Part shown: one piece after another, positions 18,386 through 25,776 of the stretch
How positions within the stretch are numbered: position 1 is the first letter of the stretch
Layout of the letters: every line of letters begins with the position of its first letter
Source of the DNA: Pacificibacter marinus
Lineage (GTDB): Bacteria > Pseudomonadota > Alphaproteobacteria > Rhodobacterales > Rhodobacteraceae
Direction: 5' to 3'
Length of the DNA stretch: 64,000 nucleotides
NCBI RefSeq assembly: GCF_018860665.1
Contig: NZ_JAHKPK010000003.1
Location: 62,001-126,000, forward strand
Translations under genes and position numbers: made by a program
The notes under the pieces: model-generated
What the model was told of the DNA's origin: nothing
Seen by the model: the letters and a program-made list of their open reading frames with translations, nothing else
Database searches by the model: none

Positions 18386-19039
18386 ATGGCCACAGACACA
18401 CAAGCCCCAAAGGGTTGGGATCGCAATCAAATGGCAGCGCGTGCAGCGCTTGAACTGGAAGACGGGACCTATGTAAACCTTGGGATCGGCATTCCGACCT
18501 TGGTGCCAAATTTCATTCCAGAAGGCGTCGAGGTGACGTTGCAATCTGAAAACGGCATGTTGGGTATGGGGCCTTTCCCCGTGGAAGGCACTGAGGACGC
18601 CGACCTGATCAACGCCGGCAAGCAGACCATCACCGAGTTGCCAAACACGGCCTATTTCGATTCCGCATTTTCTTTTGGCATGATCCGTGGCGGCAAAATC
18701 GCGATGGCGATTTTGGGTGCTATGGAAGTCGACGAAAAAGGCGATCTGGCCAACTGGATGATCCCCGGGAAACTGGTCAAAGGCATGGGCGGCGCGATGG
18801 ATTTGGTCGCGGGCGTGGGCCGCGTTGTGGTGGTCATGGATCACACAAACAAACACGGCGACAGCAAGCTGTTAAAAGAATGTACCCTGCCCCTGACTGG
18901 CAAATCGGTTGTGGACCGTGTGATCACCAATTTAGGCGTTTTGGATGTGGTTGAGGGCGGTTTGAAAATCGTCGAGACGGCTGAGGGCGTGACCGAGGCC
19001 GATCTGCGTGCTGCCACTTTGGCGACGATTGTCGACTGA
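18386..19039 (+). CDS. scoB: 3-oxoacid CoA-transferase subunit B
   Basis: 217 residues, the usual beta-subunit length. The catalytic glutamate that forms the glutamyl-CoA thioester is Glu55 in [29 protein letters not shown] and [18 protein letters not shown] are conserved blocks. It forms the active site with the scoA product. Its own ribosome site (AGGGAGAG) and the 67-bp gap suggest independent translation, but a single terminator after this gene implies one transcript from scoA onward. Confidence 0.95.
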   Translation: MATDTQAPKGWDRNQMAARAALELEDGTYVNLGIGIPTLVPNFIPEGVEVTLQSENGMLGMGPFPVEGTEDADLINAGKQTITELPNTAYFDSAFSFGMIRGGKIAMAILGAMEVDEKGDLANWMIPGKLVKGMGGAMDLVAGVGRVVVVMDHTNKHGDSKLLKECTLPLTGKSVVDRVITNLGVLDVVEGGLKIVETAEGVTEADLRAATLATIVD

Positions 19040-19067
19040 TCCGCGCCGCATTCACTGTGCAAACGAC

Positions 19068-19097
19068 AAAGGCTCCCACTCTGGGGGCCTTTTTTTT
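19068..19097 (+). terminator. Rho-independent terminator after scoB
   Basis: A 10-bp stem AAAGGCTCCC / GGGGGCCTTT with one T-G pair, 5-base loop and an uninterrupted run of T through 19097. Confidence 0.9.
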
Positions 19098-19195
19098 CGA
19101 ATCCACGCCTCTATTGTCGCCAATTCGGCAACAGCATCATATTCTTGCCCCAATCTGTCGCTAGAACGGCGTGAAATACGGGCAAATTAGATCAC

Positions 19196-20197
19196 ATGCA
19201 GCAAGAGCAAACCCTTTCCACCACCATCAAACCCACCGCAGGAGGCTCCAAAGCCTTGCGGGATCGTTTGGTCTTGCTGGGACTTATGGCCTTGCTGATC
19301 ATCGGCCTTTTGGGGGCTGCGGCCGCCACGGGCTGGTCTGAGACCCTGCACCAAATCCAAAAACTGTCCTTGTGGCAGGTCTGCGCGCTTCTGGCGCTAT
19401 CGCTGATGAATTATGGTTTGCGCGGTTTGCGTTGGCATCTGTTTGCCAAACGTCTTGGGCTTGATCTATCACTGATGGCCAATATGCGCCATTTCCTTGG
19501 CGGTTTTGCCATGACGGTCACGCCGGGGCGTGTGGGCGAATTGGTGCGGATGCGTTGGATACGGCGCGAAACAGGTTGGGCGGTTGAGCGCACTGCGCCT
19601 TTGGTTTTGGTCGATCGCGCCTCTGATTTGGCGGCGATGGCTGTGCTTTTGGCGGGCGCACTTTTGTTATCAACGTCAAAAATTGCTGGCGGCGTGCCTG
19701 TCACGCTTTTGGCTTTGCTTGCCGCATTTATCGCCACACGGCCCGCGCTTTTGGCGTGGTGCGCCCGTTTGGGGTATCAAACAACGGGCAAAGCCCCGCG
19801 TCTGTTTTCTAAGGTCCGCCGCGCGGCGCGCGCGCTGGAGCCGTTCTCGCAAGGCGGCACTTTGTTTCAAGGGTCCCTGTTGGCGTTCATCGGCTGGCTG
19901 GCCGAAGGGCTGGCCTTTTATCTATTACTGGCATGGATGGGCGCGGATGTATCTGCCTCCACCGCCATCGCGATATTCCTGTTTTCAACCTTGGCGGGCG
20001 GGCTGACCGGCGCGCCAGGCGGCGTGGGCGGCGCAGAAGCCGCGATGATCGCGCTGCTCAGCCTAGAGGGCGTGCCTTTGGCGCTGTCCCTGCCCGCCAC
20101 GGCCATCATTCGTTTGACCACACTTTGGTTCGCCATCGTGATCGGTCTGATCATTTTTCCCATCGCGGAACGCATATCAAAGAGAGTTCAAACATGA
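19196..20197 (+). CDS. Flippase-like integral membrane protein (LPG synthase TM / UPF0104 family)
   Basis: 333 residues with about eight hydrophobic segments. Conserved family features are LNYGLRGLRWHLFAKRLG, FLGGFAMTVTPGRVGELVRM and the C-terminal GGLTGAPGGVGGAEAAMIALL. Members include the flippase domain of MprF and YbhN-type proteins, proposed to move lipids or lipid-linked sugars across the inner membrane. Its stop overlaps the ATG of the DprE1-like gene (ATGA). I infer that it flips the lipid-linked product of the next two enzymes, but the substrate is not shown by sequence. Confidence 0.88.
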   Translation: MQQEQTLSTTIKPTAGGSKALRDRLVLLGLMALLIIGLLGAAAATGWSETLHQIQKLSLWQVCALLALSLMNYGLRGLRWHLFAKRLGLDLSLMANMRHFLGGFAMTVTPGRVGELVRMRWIRRETGWAVERTAPLVLVDRASDLAAMAVLLAGALLLSTSKIAGGVPVTLLALLAAFIATRPALLAWCARLGYQTTGKAPRLFSKVRRAARALEPFSQGGTLFQGSLLAFIGWLAEGLAFYLLLAWMGADVSASTAIAIFLFSTLAGGLTGAPGGVGGAEAAMIALLSLEGVPLALSLPATAIIRLTTLWFAIVIGLIIFPIAERISKRVQT

Positions 20198-21561
20198 GCT
20201 GGAAAACAGTAGACACCACAGGTTGGGGTCGCGCACATTGCACCTCTGGCGAGGTTGCCCGCCCTGAACGCGCATTGCAACTGAAACGCCTCTTGGCAAC
20301 GGCACCTGTACCGGCCTTTGGCATGCGCAGATCATATGGCGACGCGGCCCTGACTTCTGATGCGCGGTCTTTGGATATGACCCGTTTGGATCGCGTGCTG
20401 TCGTTCGATGACACCTCTGGCGTGGTGCATGTAGAAGCAGGCCTGCCGATTGGCGATCTGGGGCGAATGTTTGCCGCAAAAGGCTGGATTCCACCGGTGA
20501 TGCCGGGCACGGGCTTTGCGACGATCGGCGGTTGTATCGCCAATGATGTACACGGCAAAAACCACCATGTTGTGGGCTCTTTTGGGCAACACGTGACGGA
20601 AATCACCTTGATCCAAGGCGACAAAACCCGCGTGATTACACCGAAAGACGCTGGCATCTTTCAAGCCACCGTCGGCGGCTTAGGGCAAACGGGCGTGATC
20701 GCCTCGGCCAAGATACAAATGGCCCCCTGCAAAGGCGACCTGATGGTTTTGACAGAGCGGCGCATCGACAATTTGGATGAATTTTTCGTGGCCTTTGATG
20801 ACAGTTCTGCCGATTACACTGTCGGTTGGATCGATGCCACAGCCAAGGGCGCAAATCTAGGCCGCGGCGTTTTGGAAGAAAGCGAAATCACTTCGGGCGT
20901 GAACCCCGGCAGCGGCAAAAGCAAATCGGTACCGTTCAACGCGCCCCGCTGGGCTTTGTCTGCGCCGATCGTGCGTCTGTTCAACGAAATGTATTTTCGC
21001 CGCGTGCCCGCCTCTGGGCGCACAAGCGTCAAACCGATTACTGATCCGTTTTTCCCGCTGGATGCGATCCACAATTGGAACCGTCTGTACGGCAAAAACG
21101 GCTTTAACCAATTTCAATGCGTTGTGCCGCTTGAGGCCACGAATTGTTTGCGCATCATGCTGGAGCGGATTTCAGCCTCTGGGCTGGCTTCACCTTTGGC
21201 AGTGTTGAAAAAAATGGGCGCGGGACGCGCGGGCTATATGTCATTTCCGATGGAAGGCTACACTTTGGCGGTGGATTTTCCCAATCGCGGCAGCGCCGAA
21301 TATTTGGTGCGTGAATTGACCGATCTGGCGCGCGAGGCTGGCGGGCGGATTTACTTTGCCAAAGATGGCTTGGCCCAAGCGAAACAGATCGCAGGCATGT
21401 ATCCAGAACAAAAGGCATGGCAGCAAGAGGTGGCGAAAGCCGATCCAGAGCGCGCGATGGAAACTGATTTGGTGCGTCGCTTGCAATTGCGCGGTGCGCC
21501 AGCTGCGCCCAAGTTCCCTGAAACAAGCCTGTCTGCCAAAGACCAAGGAGAGAGCGCATGA
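20194..21561 (+). CDS. DprE1-like FAD-dependent oxidase (decaprenylphosphoryl-ribose 2'-oxidase family)
   Basis: 455 residues. The VAO-type FAD domain carries RRSYGD (45-50) and GGCIANDVHGKNHH (112-125), an almost exact match to the DprE1 flavin-binding segment. The C-terminal substrate domain has WNRLYGKNGFNQFQ, LAVDFPNRG and IYFAKDG. Lys390 corresponds to the catalytic Lys418 of mycobacterial DprE1, and Ala359 sits 31 residues before it, in the place of Cys387. Mycobacterial DprE1 oxidises the 2'-OH of polyprenyl-phospho-ribose, the first half of epimerisation to arabinose. The start overlaps the upstream stop, and the end overlaps the SDR gene. Confidence 0.88.
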   Translation: MSWKTVDTTGWGRAHCTSGEVARPERALQLKRLLATAPVPAFGMRRSYGDAALTSDARSLDMTRLDRVLSFDDTSGVVHVEAGLPIGDLGRMFAAKGWIPPVMPGTGFATIGGCIANDVHGKNHHVVGSFGQHVTEITLIQGDKTRVITPKDAGIFQATVGGLGQTGVIASAKIQMAPCKGDLMVLTERRIDNLDEFFVAFDDSSADYTVGWIDATAKGANLGRGVLEESEITSGVNPGSGKSKSVPFNAPRWALSAPIVRLFNEMYFRRVPASGRTSVKPITDPFFPLDAIHNWNRLYGKNGFNQFQCVVPLEATNCLRIMLERISASGLASPLAVLKKMGAGRAGYMSFPMEGYTLAVDFPNRGSAEYLVRELTDLAREAGGRIYFAKDGLAQAKQIAGMYPEQKAWQQEVAKADPERAMETDLVRRLQLRGAPAAPKFPETSLSAKDQGESA

Positions 21562-22310
21562 GCAAAGCCTCACAAAACGAGACATGGATTATTCTGGGCG
21601 CAACCTCGTCAATGGCGCGGGCCTTTGCACGCGATGTGGCAGCGCGCGGCGCGACCCTGTTGGTTTGCGGACGCGACATGGATGATCTGGCCAGCACAGC
21701 GCAAGATTGCTTGGCACGCGGCGCGAAAATGGCTGAGCCATGTGCCTTTGATGCGCGCGACACATCCAGCTTTGCCCCGATTATTGAACGCGCCACGTCG
21801 GAAGACGGCGTGATCAACTGCGCCGTTTTCGTAGGCTCGATGCCAACCCAAGACGCGATTGATGCAGAGCCTGATTTGATCAATGGCACGGTACAAGACA
21901 ATTTCACCGGCCCCGCGACGTTTTTGCAAATGCTGGCTCCTGAATTGGAAAGCCGCGGCAGTGGCACGGTCGTGGGCGTTGGATCTGTTGCGGGGGATCG
22001 GGGGCGCATCGGCAATTATGTTTACGGATCGGCCAAATCGGGTTTTGCCACCTATCTGTCAGGCTTACGCAACCGTTTGACCCGCGCAGGCGGCCATGTG
22101 GTCACTGTGAAACCGGGTTTTGTCGACACGGCGATGACATGGGATGTGGAAGGCATGTTCTTGGTCGCGGCCCCTGAAAAGGTGGCGTCAGACATAATGA
22201 AGGCCGTCACCAAGAAAAAGAATGTGATCTACACGCCGTTTTTCTGGCGCTACATCATGCTGATCATCCGCCATATCCCTGAGTTTATCTTTAAAAAGAT
22301 GTCTATCTGA
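21558..22310 (+). CDS. DprE2-like short-chain dehydrogenase/reductase
   Basis: 250 residues. The Rossmann NAD(P) loop is IILGATSSMARAFA, and the catalytic residues are Ser143 (VGSVAGDRGR), Tyr156 and Lys160 (YVYGSAKSG). VTVKPGFVDTAMT matches the DprE2 pattern. In mycobacteria DprE2 reduces the keto intermediate from DprE1 to polyprenyl-phospho-arabinose. The C-terminal FFWRYIMLIIRHIPEFIFKKM is hydrophobic and basic, consistent with membrane association. The ATGA overlap with the DprE1-like gene indicates coupled expression. A prenyltransferase for making the lipid-ribose substrate is not in the window. Confidence 0.88.
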   Translation: MSKASQNETWIILGATSSMARAFARDVAARGATLLVCGRDMDDLASTAQDCLARGAKMAEPCAFDARDTSSFAPIIERATSEDGVINCAVFVGSMPTQDAIDAEPDLINGTVQDNFTGPATFLQMLAPELESRGSGTVVGVGSVAGDRGRIGNYVYGSAKSGFATYLSGLRNRLTRAGGHVVTVKPGFVDTAMTWDVEGMFLVAAPEKVASDIMKAVTKKKNVIYTPFFWRYIMLIIRHIPEFIFKKMSI

Positions 22311-22396
22311 GGGATCGCGCCAAAGCGTTGCGCCGTTAAGGTTAACAGCTCGCGTTTTGCAACACATGTAAATGTCACATAAATATATGTCACACA

Positions 22397-22427
22397 AAAG
22401 GGACGCCCAAATGGAGCGTCCCTTTTT
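22397..22427. terminator. Bidirectional terminator between the DprE2-like gene and the lytic transglycosylase
   Basis: AAGGGACGC (22398-22406) pairs with GCGTCCCTT, with a T run on the plus strand and A-rich sequence on the other side giving a T run on the minus strand. It serves both convergent genes. Confidence 0.88.
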
Positions 22428-22582
22428 GATGTTTTGCGCCAGCACAGGCGGCTGTTCTCCCTGTGTTACTCGCGTTGACTTTGTTTCAAACCAACGCACC
22501 CCGAGCCTTATAAATGTTGATCCGCCATTATACCCGCCTTTTGCTATGAACTTGTACGCTTTCCCAGCGACTATATGGTCCT

Positions 22583-23581
22583 CTAATTCGATGAGCGCAG
22601 CGCGTTGGTGGCGAAGACGCAGCCATCGGAGTAGAGTTCGGGCTGAGTGACGCAAAGCCTGCGTGCGACTTGCCACGCAGCAAGGACTTTGGGCACATAG
22701 GCGCGGGTTTCGGGATATGGCGGCACGCCACGATTGTCTTTGACCGCGTTTTCGCCTGCATTGTAGCCCGCCAGAGCCAAGATCACATCGCCTTTAAACT
22801 CTTTGATTAACCAATCCAGATAGGTGATCCCGCCAGATATATTTTGTGAAGGGTCCATGGGATCTGTGACGCCAAAGCGCGCGGCTGTGGCGGGGATCAA
22901 TTGCATCAAGCCCTGCGCCCCTGCTCCGCTCACCGCATTCGTTTTGCCTGCAGATTCCACCGCGATAACAGCCAAAGCCAAAGCGGGGCTGACATCTGTA
23001 CCAATAGAATGGATCAGTAAGTCTGTGCCATATCTATTGGCCAAATCCGTGACATGTTGAAAGCTGGGGGTAGACAAGACTGCTGCACCGTCATTGTCGA
23101 GCGCGGCCAAAGCCTGCGCAAAACGTTCAGGACCAGCACCCGCCACATCATGGGGCACAACAGTCCAATACCAGTCTTGCAGATCGGCAGGCGCTTTTGG
23201 CACATCGGCCAAAGGCATCACAGTGCCTGCGGGCAGCGGACCTGTTGGACCGCTGGGGCCTTGTGGGGCGCTGGGTGATGAGGGCCGGATTTGAACGGTG
23301 ATGCGATTGGTGGTGCCCGATTTGGGTGGTGTCAGGCGACGCGGTGTCACTTTGGGCCAAGGGGCTGGCGTCAGCGAGGGGGTAACCTTTTTAACAGTAC
23401 TTCCAGTTTTGGGGCCGATAACGCTGGGGCCAGTTGGACCGGTTGGACTGGTTTGCGCCAAGACCGCAAGCGGTGCTGCACTGGCGAGACCCCATATGAG
23501 ACCCGTATAAAGGCAACATTTCGGAACACCTGTGCGTGGCACCCTGGCCCGTATCCTGGCCCAAATAGTGATTCCACTCAT
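22583..23581 (-). CDS. Lytic transglycosylase (SLT family) with Gly-Pro-rich tracts
   Basis: 332 residues from Met at 23581 (an upstream Met at 23608 is possible but has no ribosome site). A signal peptide (..LIWGLASAAPLAVLAQ) leads into a low-complexity region with SPTGPTGP and QGPSGPTGPLP, short collagen-like Gly-Pro tracts. The C-terminal SLT domain has the catalytic Glu in LAVIAVESAGKTN, followed by GAGAQGLMQLIPATAARFG and LALAGYNAGENAV. It cleaves peptidoglycan glycan strands in the periplasm. Its divergence from the Tad locus suggests it may open the wall for the pilus, which is an inference. Confidence 0.92.
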   Translation of the reverse strand: MSGITIWARIRARVPRTGVPKCCLYTGLIWGLASAAPLAVLAQTSPTGPTGPSVIGPKTGSTVKKVTPSLTPAPWPKVTPRRLTPPKSGTTNRITVQIRPSSPSAPQGPSGPTGPLPAGTVMPLADVPKAPADLQDWYWTVVPHDVAGAGPERFAQALAALDNDGAAVLSTPSFQHVTDLANRYGTDLLIHSIGTDVSPALALAVIAVESAGKTNAVSGAGAQGLMQLIPATAARFGVTDPMDPSQNISGGITYLDWLIKEFKGDVILALAGYNAGENAVKDNRGVPPYPETRAYVPKVLAAWQVARRLCVTQPELYSDGCVFATNALRSSN

Positions 23582-23608
23582 GAATATGCCCAACCTGCTT
23601 TTTCTCAT

Positions 23609-23938
23609 TTTTGTCAGTTTCGCAAAAATAAAAGGTTTCGACCAGTGATTAGCGCAAAATTGGCACCAATAACCGGTTTGGTTAACGACAAATTACCTCT
23701 CCAAGCGATAAACTGTAAAAAGGTTAATTTTAAAATCGATATATTTCAGATGCTTACAGATTTTAGTTGATCAAAAATTAACGGTACCAAAAACGTACTA
23801 TTCCTGCCCCACTCTCGCCCCAGTTCGGGGGCCATATAGTCACATCGAAAGCGACAAGGCAGACGACGCGGTACGGGAAACACCGCAGCTAACACCGCTT
23901 AGAACGTGGACATCAGATATACCCCGGAGGGTAACAAC
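23609..23938 (+). promoter_or_regulatory. Intergenic region with the pilin promoter (no gene)
   Basis: This AT-rich gap separates the divergent transglycosylase and first pilin. It contains TTAA-N7-TTAC at 23682-23696, a near match to the CtrA site TTAA-N7-TTAA, and further TTAA and TTAG half-sites to 23790. A GC-rich stretch of about 100 bp and a strong ribosome site (GGAGGG) precede the pilin. I see no coding sequence. CtrA control is speculative. Confidence 0.35.
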
Positions 23939-24130
23939 ATGAAATTTTTTAAACTCTACAAAAACTTCCAAGCAGACGAAGACGGCGCAGTAACTGTTGA
24001 CTGGGTGGTTTTGACTTCCGCAATCGTCGGCCTCGGTGTTGCAGTTCTCGCAACTGTTGCAAAAGGCACAAAAGAAATTGGTTCTACAATTTCTTCCGAT
24101 CTCGCTGGCCGCTCGGTCGTAACTTACTAA
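23939..24130 (+). CDS. flp: Flp/Fap-type pilin, copy 1
   Basis: 63 residues, the structural subunit of the Tad pilus. The leader MKFFKLYKNFQADEDG ends at Gly16, and predicted prepilin peptidase cleavage before Ala17 leaves a 47-residue mature pilin with one hydrophobic helix (VTVDWVVLTSAIVGLGVAVL). The usual Glu+5/Tyr+6 of Flp pilins is Asp+5/Trp+6 here. The C-terminus is Ser/Thr-rich and ends VVTY. Start chosen by the GGAGGG ribosome site and by identity with copy 2. Confidence 0.93.
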   Translation: MKFFKLYKNFQADEDGAVTVDWVVLTSAIVGLGVAVLATVAKGTKEIGSTISSDLAGRSVVTY

Positions 24131-24181
24131 GTCAAAATATCTCAAAGTCTTTGGCTTTGATCTGAACACAGGAAATACATC

Positions 24182-24373
24182 ATGAAATTCTTCAAACTCT
24201 ACAAAAACTTCCAAGCAGACGAAGACGGCGCAGTAACAGTGGACTGGGTTGTTTTGACTTCCGCAATCGTAGGCCTCGGTGTTGCTGTTCTCGCAACTGT
24301 TGCAACAGGCACAAAGAAAATTGGTTCTACAATTTCTTCCGATCTCGCTGGCCGCTCGGTCGTAACTTACTAA
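24182..24373 (+). CDS. flp: Flp/Fap-type pilin, copy 2
   Basis: 63 residues, identical to copy 1 except VATGTKKIG in place of VAKGTKEIG. It has the same Gly16 cleavage site and Asp+5/Trp+6. The ribosome site is weaker (AGGAAATACATC before the ATG) than that of copy 1. It is followed by two inverted repeats that probably reduce read-through into cpaB, so that pilins are made in excess over the assembly machinery. Confidence 0.92.
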   Translation: MKFFKLYKNFQADEDGAVTVDWVVLTSAIVGLGVAVLATVATGTKKIGSTISSDLAGRSVVTY

Positions 24374-24379
24374 GTTACC

Positions 24380-24404
24380 TTGATCAACGCTTTACGTGTT
24401 GATC
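24380..24404 (+). repeat. Inverted repeat after the second pilin gene
   Basis: TGATCAAC and GTTGATCA form a perfect 8-bp dyad separated by about nine bases. It may be an mRNA-stabilising hairpin or a regulator site. No T run follows. Confidence 0.4.
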
Positions 24405-24418
24405 AGACAGGCAAGACA

Positions 24419-24451
24419 TGAAAACCGCGCTCTTAATCGGCGCGGTTTTCA
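24419..24451 (+). terminator. Strong hairpin between the pilin genes and cpaB
   Basis: A 12-bp perfect stem TGAAAACCGCGC / GCGCGGTTTTCA with a 9-base loop. The T run lies within the 3' arm. It is a likely partial terminator separating high pilin expression from lower expression of the assembly genes. Confidence 0.7.
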
Positions 24452-24662
24452 CCATTTGGGCCGTCTTCCTGGCTGACCATGAGATGTGAGACGATTGACC
24501 CAGAAGGGACGACAAAGATGCCCTGACAGCACTTTGTTATACAAAAACAGTAGAATCCCAGCTGTTGACGCGCGAAAACCACGAATTCGCCATATTCAAC
24601 AGTCATTTTCGAACAGTGAGCAGAAGGCCCAAATCAAGGGTCAGAGGCAAGAGGATGTGAAG

Positions 24663-25508
24663 ATGCGTATTATTTTTGGATTGGTTTTGGTGGTTGGGAT
24701 GGCCCTTGCGGGCTTTGCTGTTCACATTACGAGAGGTTACCTCTCAACCTATCAAGCGGATTTGGATCGCGAAAAAGCGTTGCGCCAGAATATCGTGAAA
24801 ACGGAAGAGATTTACATCGTGACAACGAAAGTTGCATACGGTGATCCCATTTTAGCCGAGGCGGTGACGCTGGCAAAATGGCCGGTAGACTTCATGCCCG
24901 AAGGCGTGTTTCGCACCGAAGAAGAATTATTCCCGCAAGGCGCCGATGTGCCTCGGATTGCCCTGCGTGCGATTGAACCGATGGAGCCGCTTCTGGGTGT
25001 CAAAGTGACCGAACCCGGTGCTGATGCAGGCGTGGCCTCGCGACTGAGCAAAGGTATGCGCGCCTTCGCGATCCGTGTAGATGTGTCCACAGGTGTGTCC
25101 GGATTCTTGCGTCCTGGCGATAAAGTTGACGTCTATTGGACAGGTAATTTGCCGGGTCAGAACAACGGTGACGTCACCAAATTGATCGAATCCTCTGTGC
25201 CGCTCGTGGCGATTGACCAAATGGCCGACGGTGAGCGGTCTTCGCCCACCATCGCACGCACTGTGACCGTAGAAATCACACCACAACAGGTTGCCGCATT
25301 GGCGCAGGCACAATCCACTGGTCGCTTGTCCCTGTCCCTTGTCGGCCGCGATGATGATACCGTGATCGATGGTGTTGAGATCGACCAAAAGACTCTTTTG
25401 GGCATCGAAGCCGCAGCACAAATTGTCGCTGCTCCCGAAGAGCGCGTCTGCACAGTGCGTACCCGCAAAGGCGCAGAGATCATCGATATGCCGATCCCCT
25501 GTAGCTAA
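24663..25508 (+). CDS. cpaB: Flp pilus assembly protein CpaB (RcpC)
   Basis: 281 residues from ATG at 24663, preceded by GAGG. The protein has an N-terminal membrane helix (MRIIFGLVLVVGMALAGFAV), a SAF domain (about residues 50-115: YIVTTKVAYGDPILAEAVTLAKWP) and an RcpC domain with RAFAIRVDVSTGVSGFLRPGD. CpaB is an inner-membrane/periplasmic part of the Tad machine near the secretin. Upstream in-frame codons lack a signal sequence, so I used the later start. Confidence 0.94.
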   Translation: MRIIFGLVLVVGMALAGFAVHITRGYLSTYQADLDREKALRQNIVKTEEIYIVTTKVAYGDPILAEAVTLAKWPVDFMPEGVFRTEEELFPQGADVPRIALRAIEPMEPLLGVKVTEPGADAGVASRLSKGMRAFAIRVDVSTGVSGFLRPGDKVDVYWTGNLPGQNNGDVTKLIESSVPLVAIDQMADGERSSPTIARTVTVEITPQQVAALAQAQSTGRLSLSLVGRDDDTVIDGVEIDQKTLLGIEAAAQIVAAPEERVCTVRTRKGAEIIDMPIPCS

Positions 25509-25565
25509 TAAAGCACAAGGCAACGCTTCATTTGCTCAAACTTAGCGGCACAGCGCAAAGTTTTG

Positions 25566-25600
25566 AAAAGGCAGCATCTGATAAAAGGTGCCGCCTTTTT
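25566..25600 (+). terminator. Terminator-like hairpin between cpaB and cpaC
   Basis: A 13-bp stem with one mismatch (AAAAGGCAGCATC with GGTGCCGCCTTTT) followed by T residues. It implies that cpaC may have its own promoter within 25601-25776, or that read-through is partial. Confidence 0.7.
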
Positions 25601-25776
25601 CAATGACTTGTCGGCAAAACCCGGTCGTGACCTAGAGGCAACCTGTGACTTGTCCACATCACCAAAGCCAGCCAAGCGATTGATTCTTGCAAACAAACCG
25701 GTTTTCGGCCATGGTAACCGCAATAGGGTCGTTAGAACCCAAATCTAGAGGCGTGATCATTTCAGAGGCAGGTCAC

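Larger units (their letters stand above)
23939..24375 (+). repeat. Direct tandem duplication of the pilin gene
   Basis: Bases 23939-24132 and 24182-24375 are nearly identical over about 194 bp, spanning the whole coding sequence and stop. Differences are mostly synonymous; only two residues differ in the products (Lys52 to Thr and Glu55 to Lys). The 49-bp spacer is not repeated. Confidence 0.95.

Noticed and set aside
19933-20193. N-terminal extension of the DprE1-like protein
   Set aside because: It overlaps the flippase gene by 260 bases and reads as shuffled Arg-rich residues. The ATG at 20194 overlapping the upstream stop gives the correct family length.
23939-24375. Pilin repeat as insertion-sequence ends
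   Set aside because: The repeats are direct, contain whole genes and flank no transposase.
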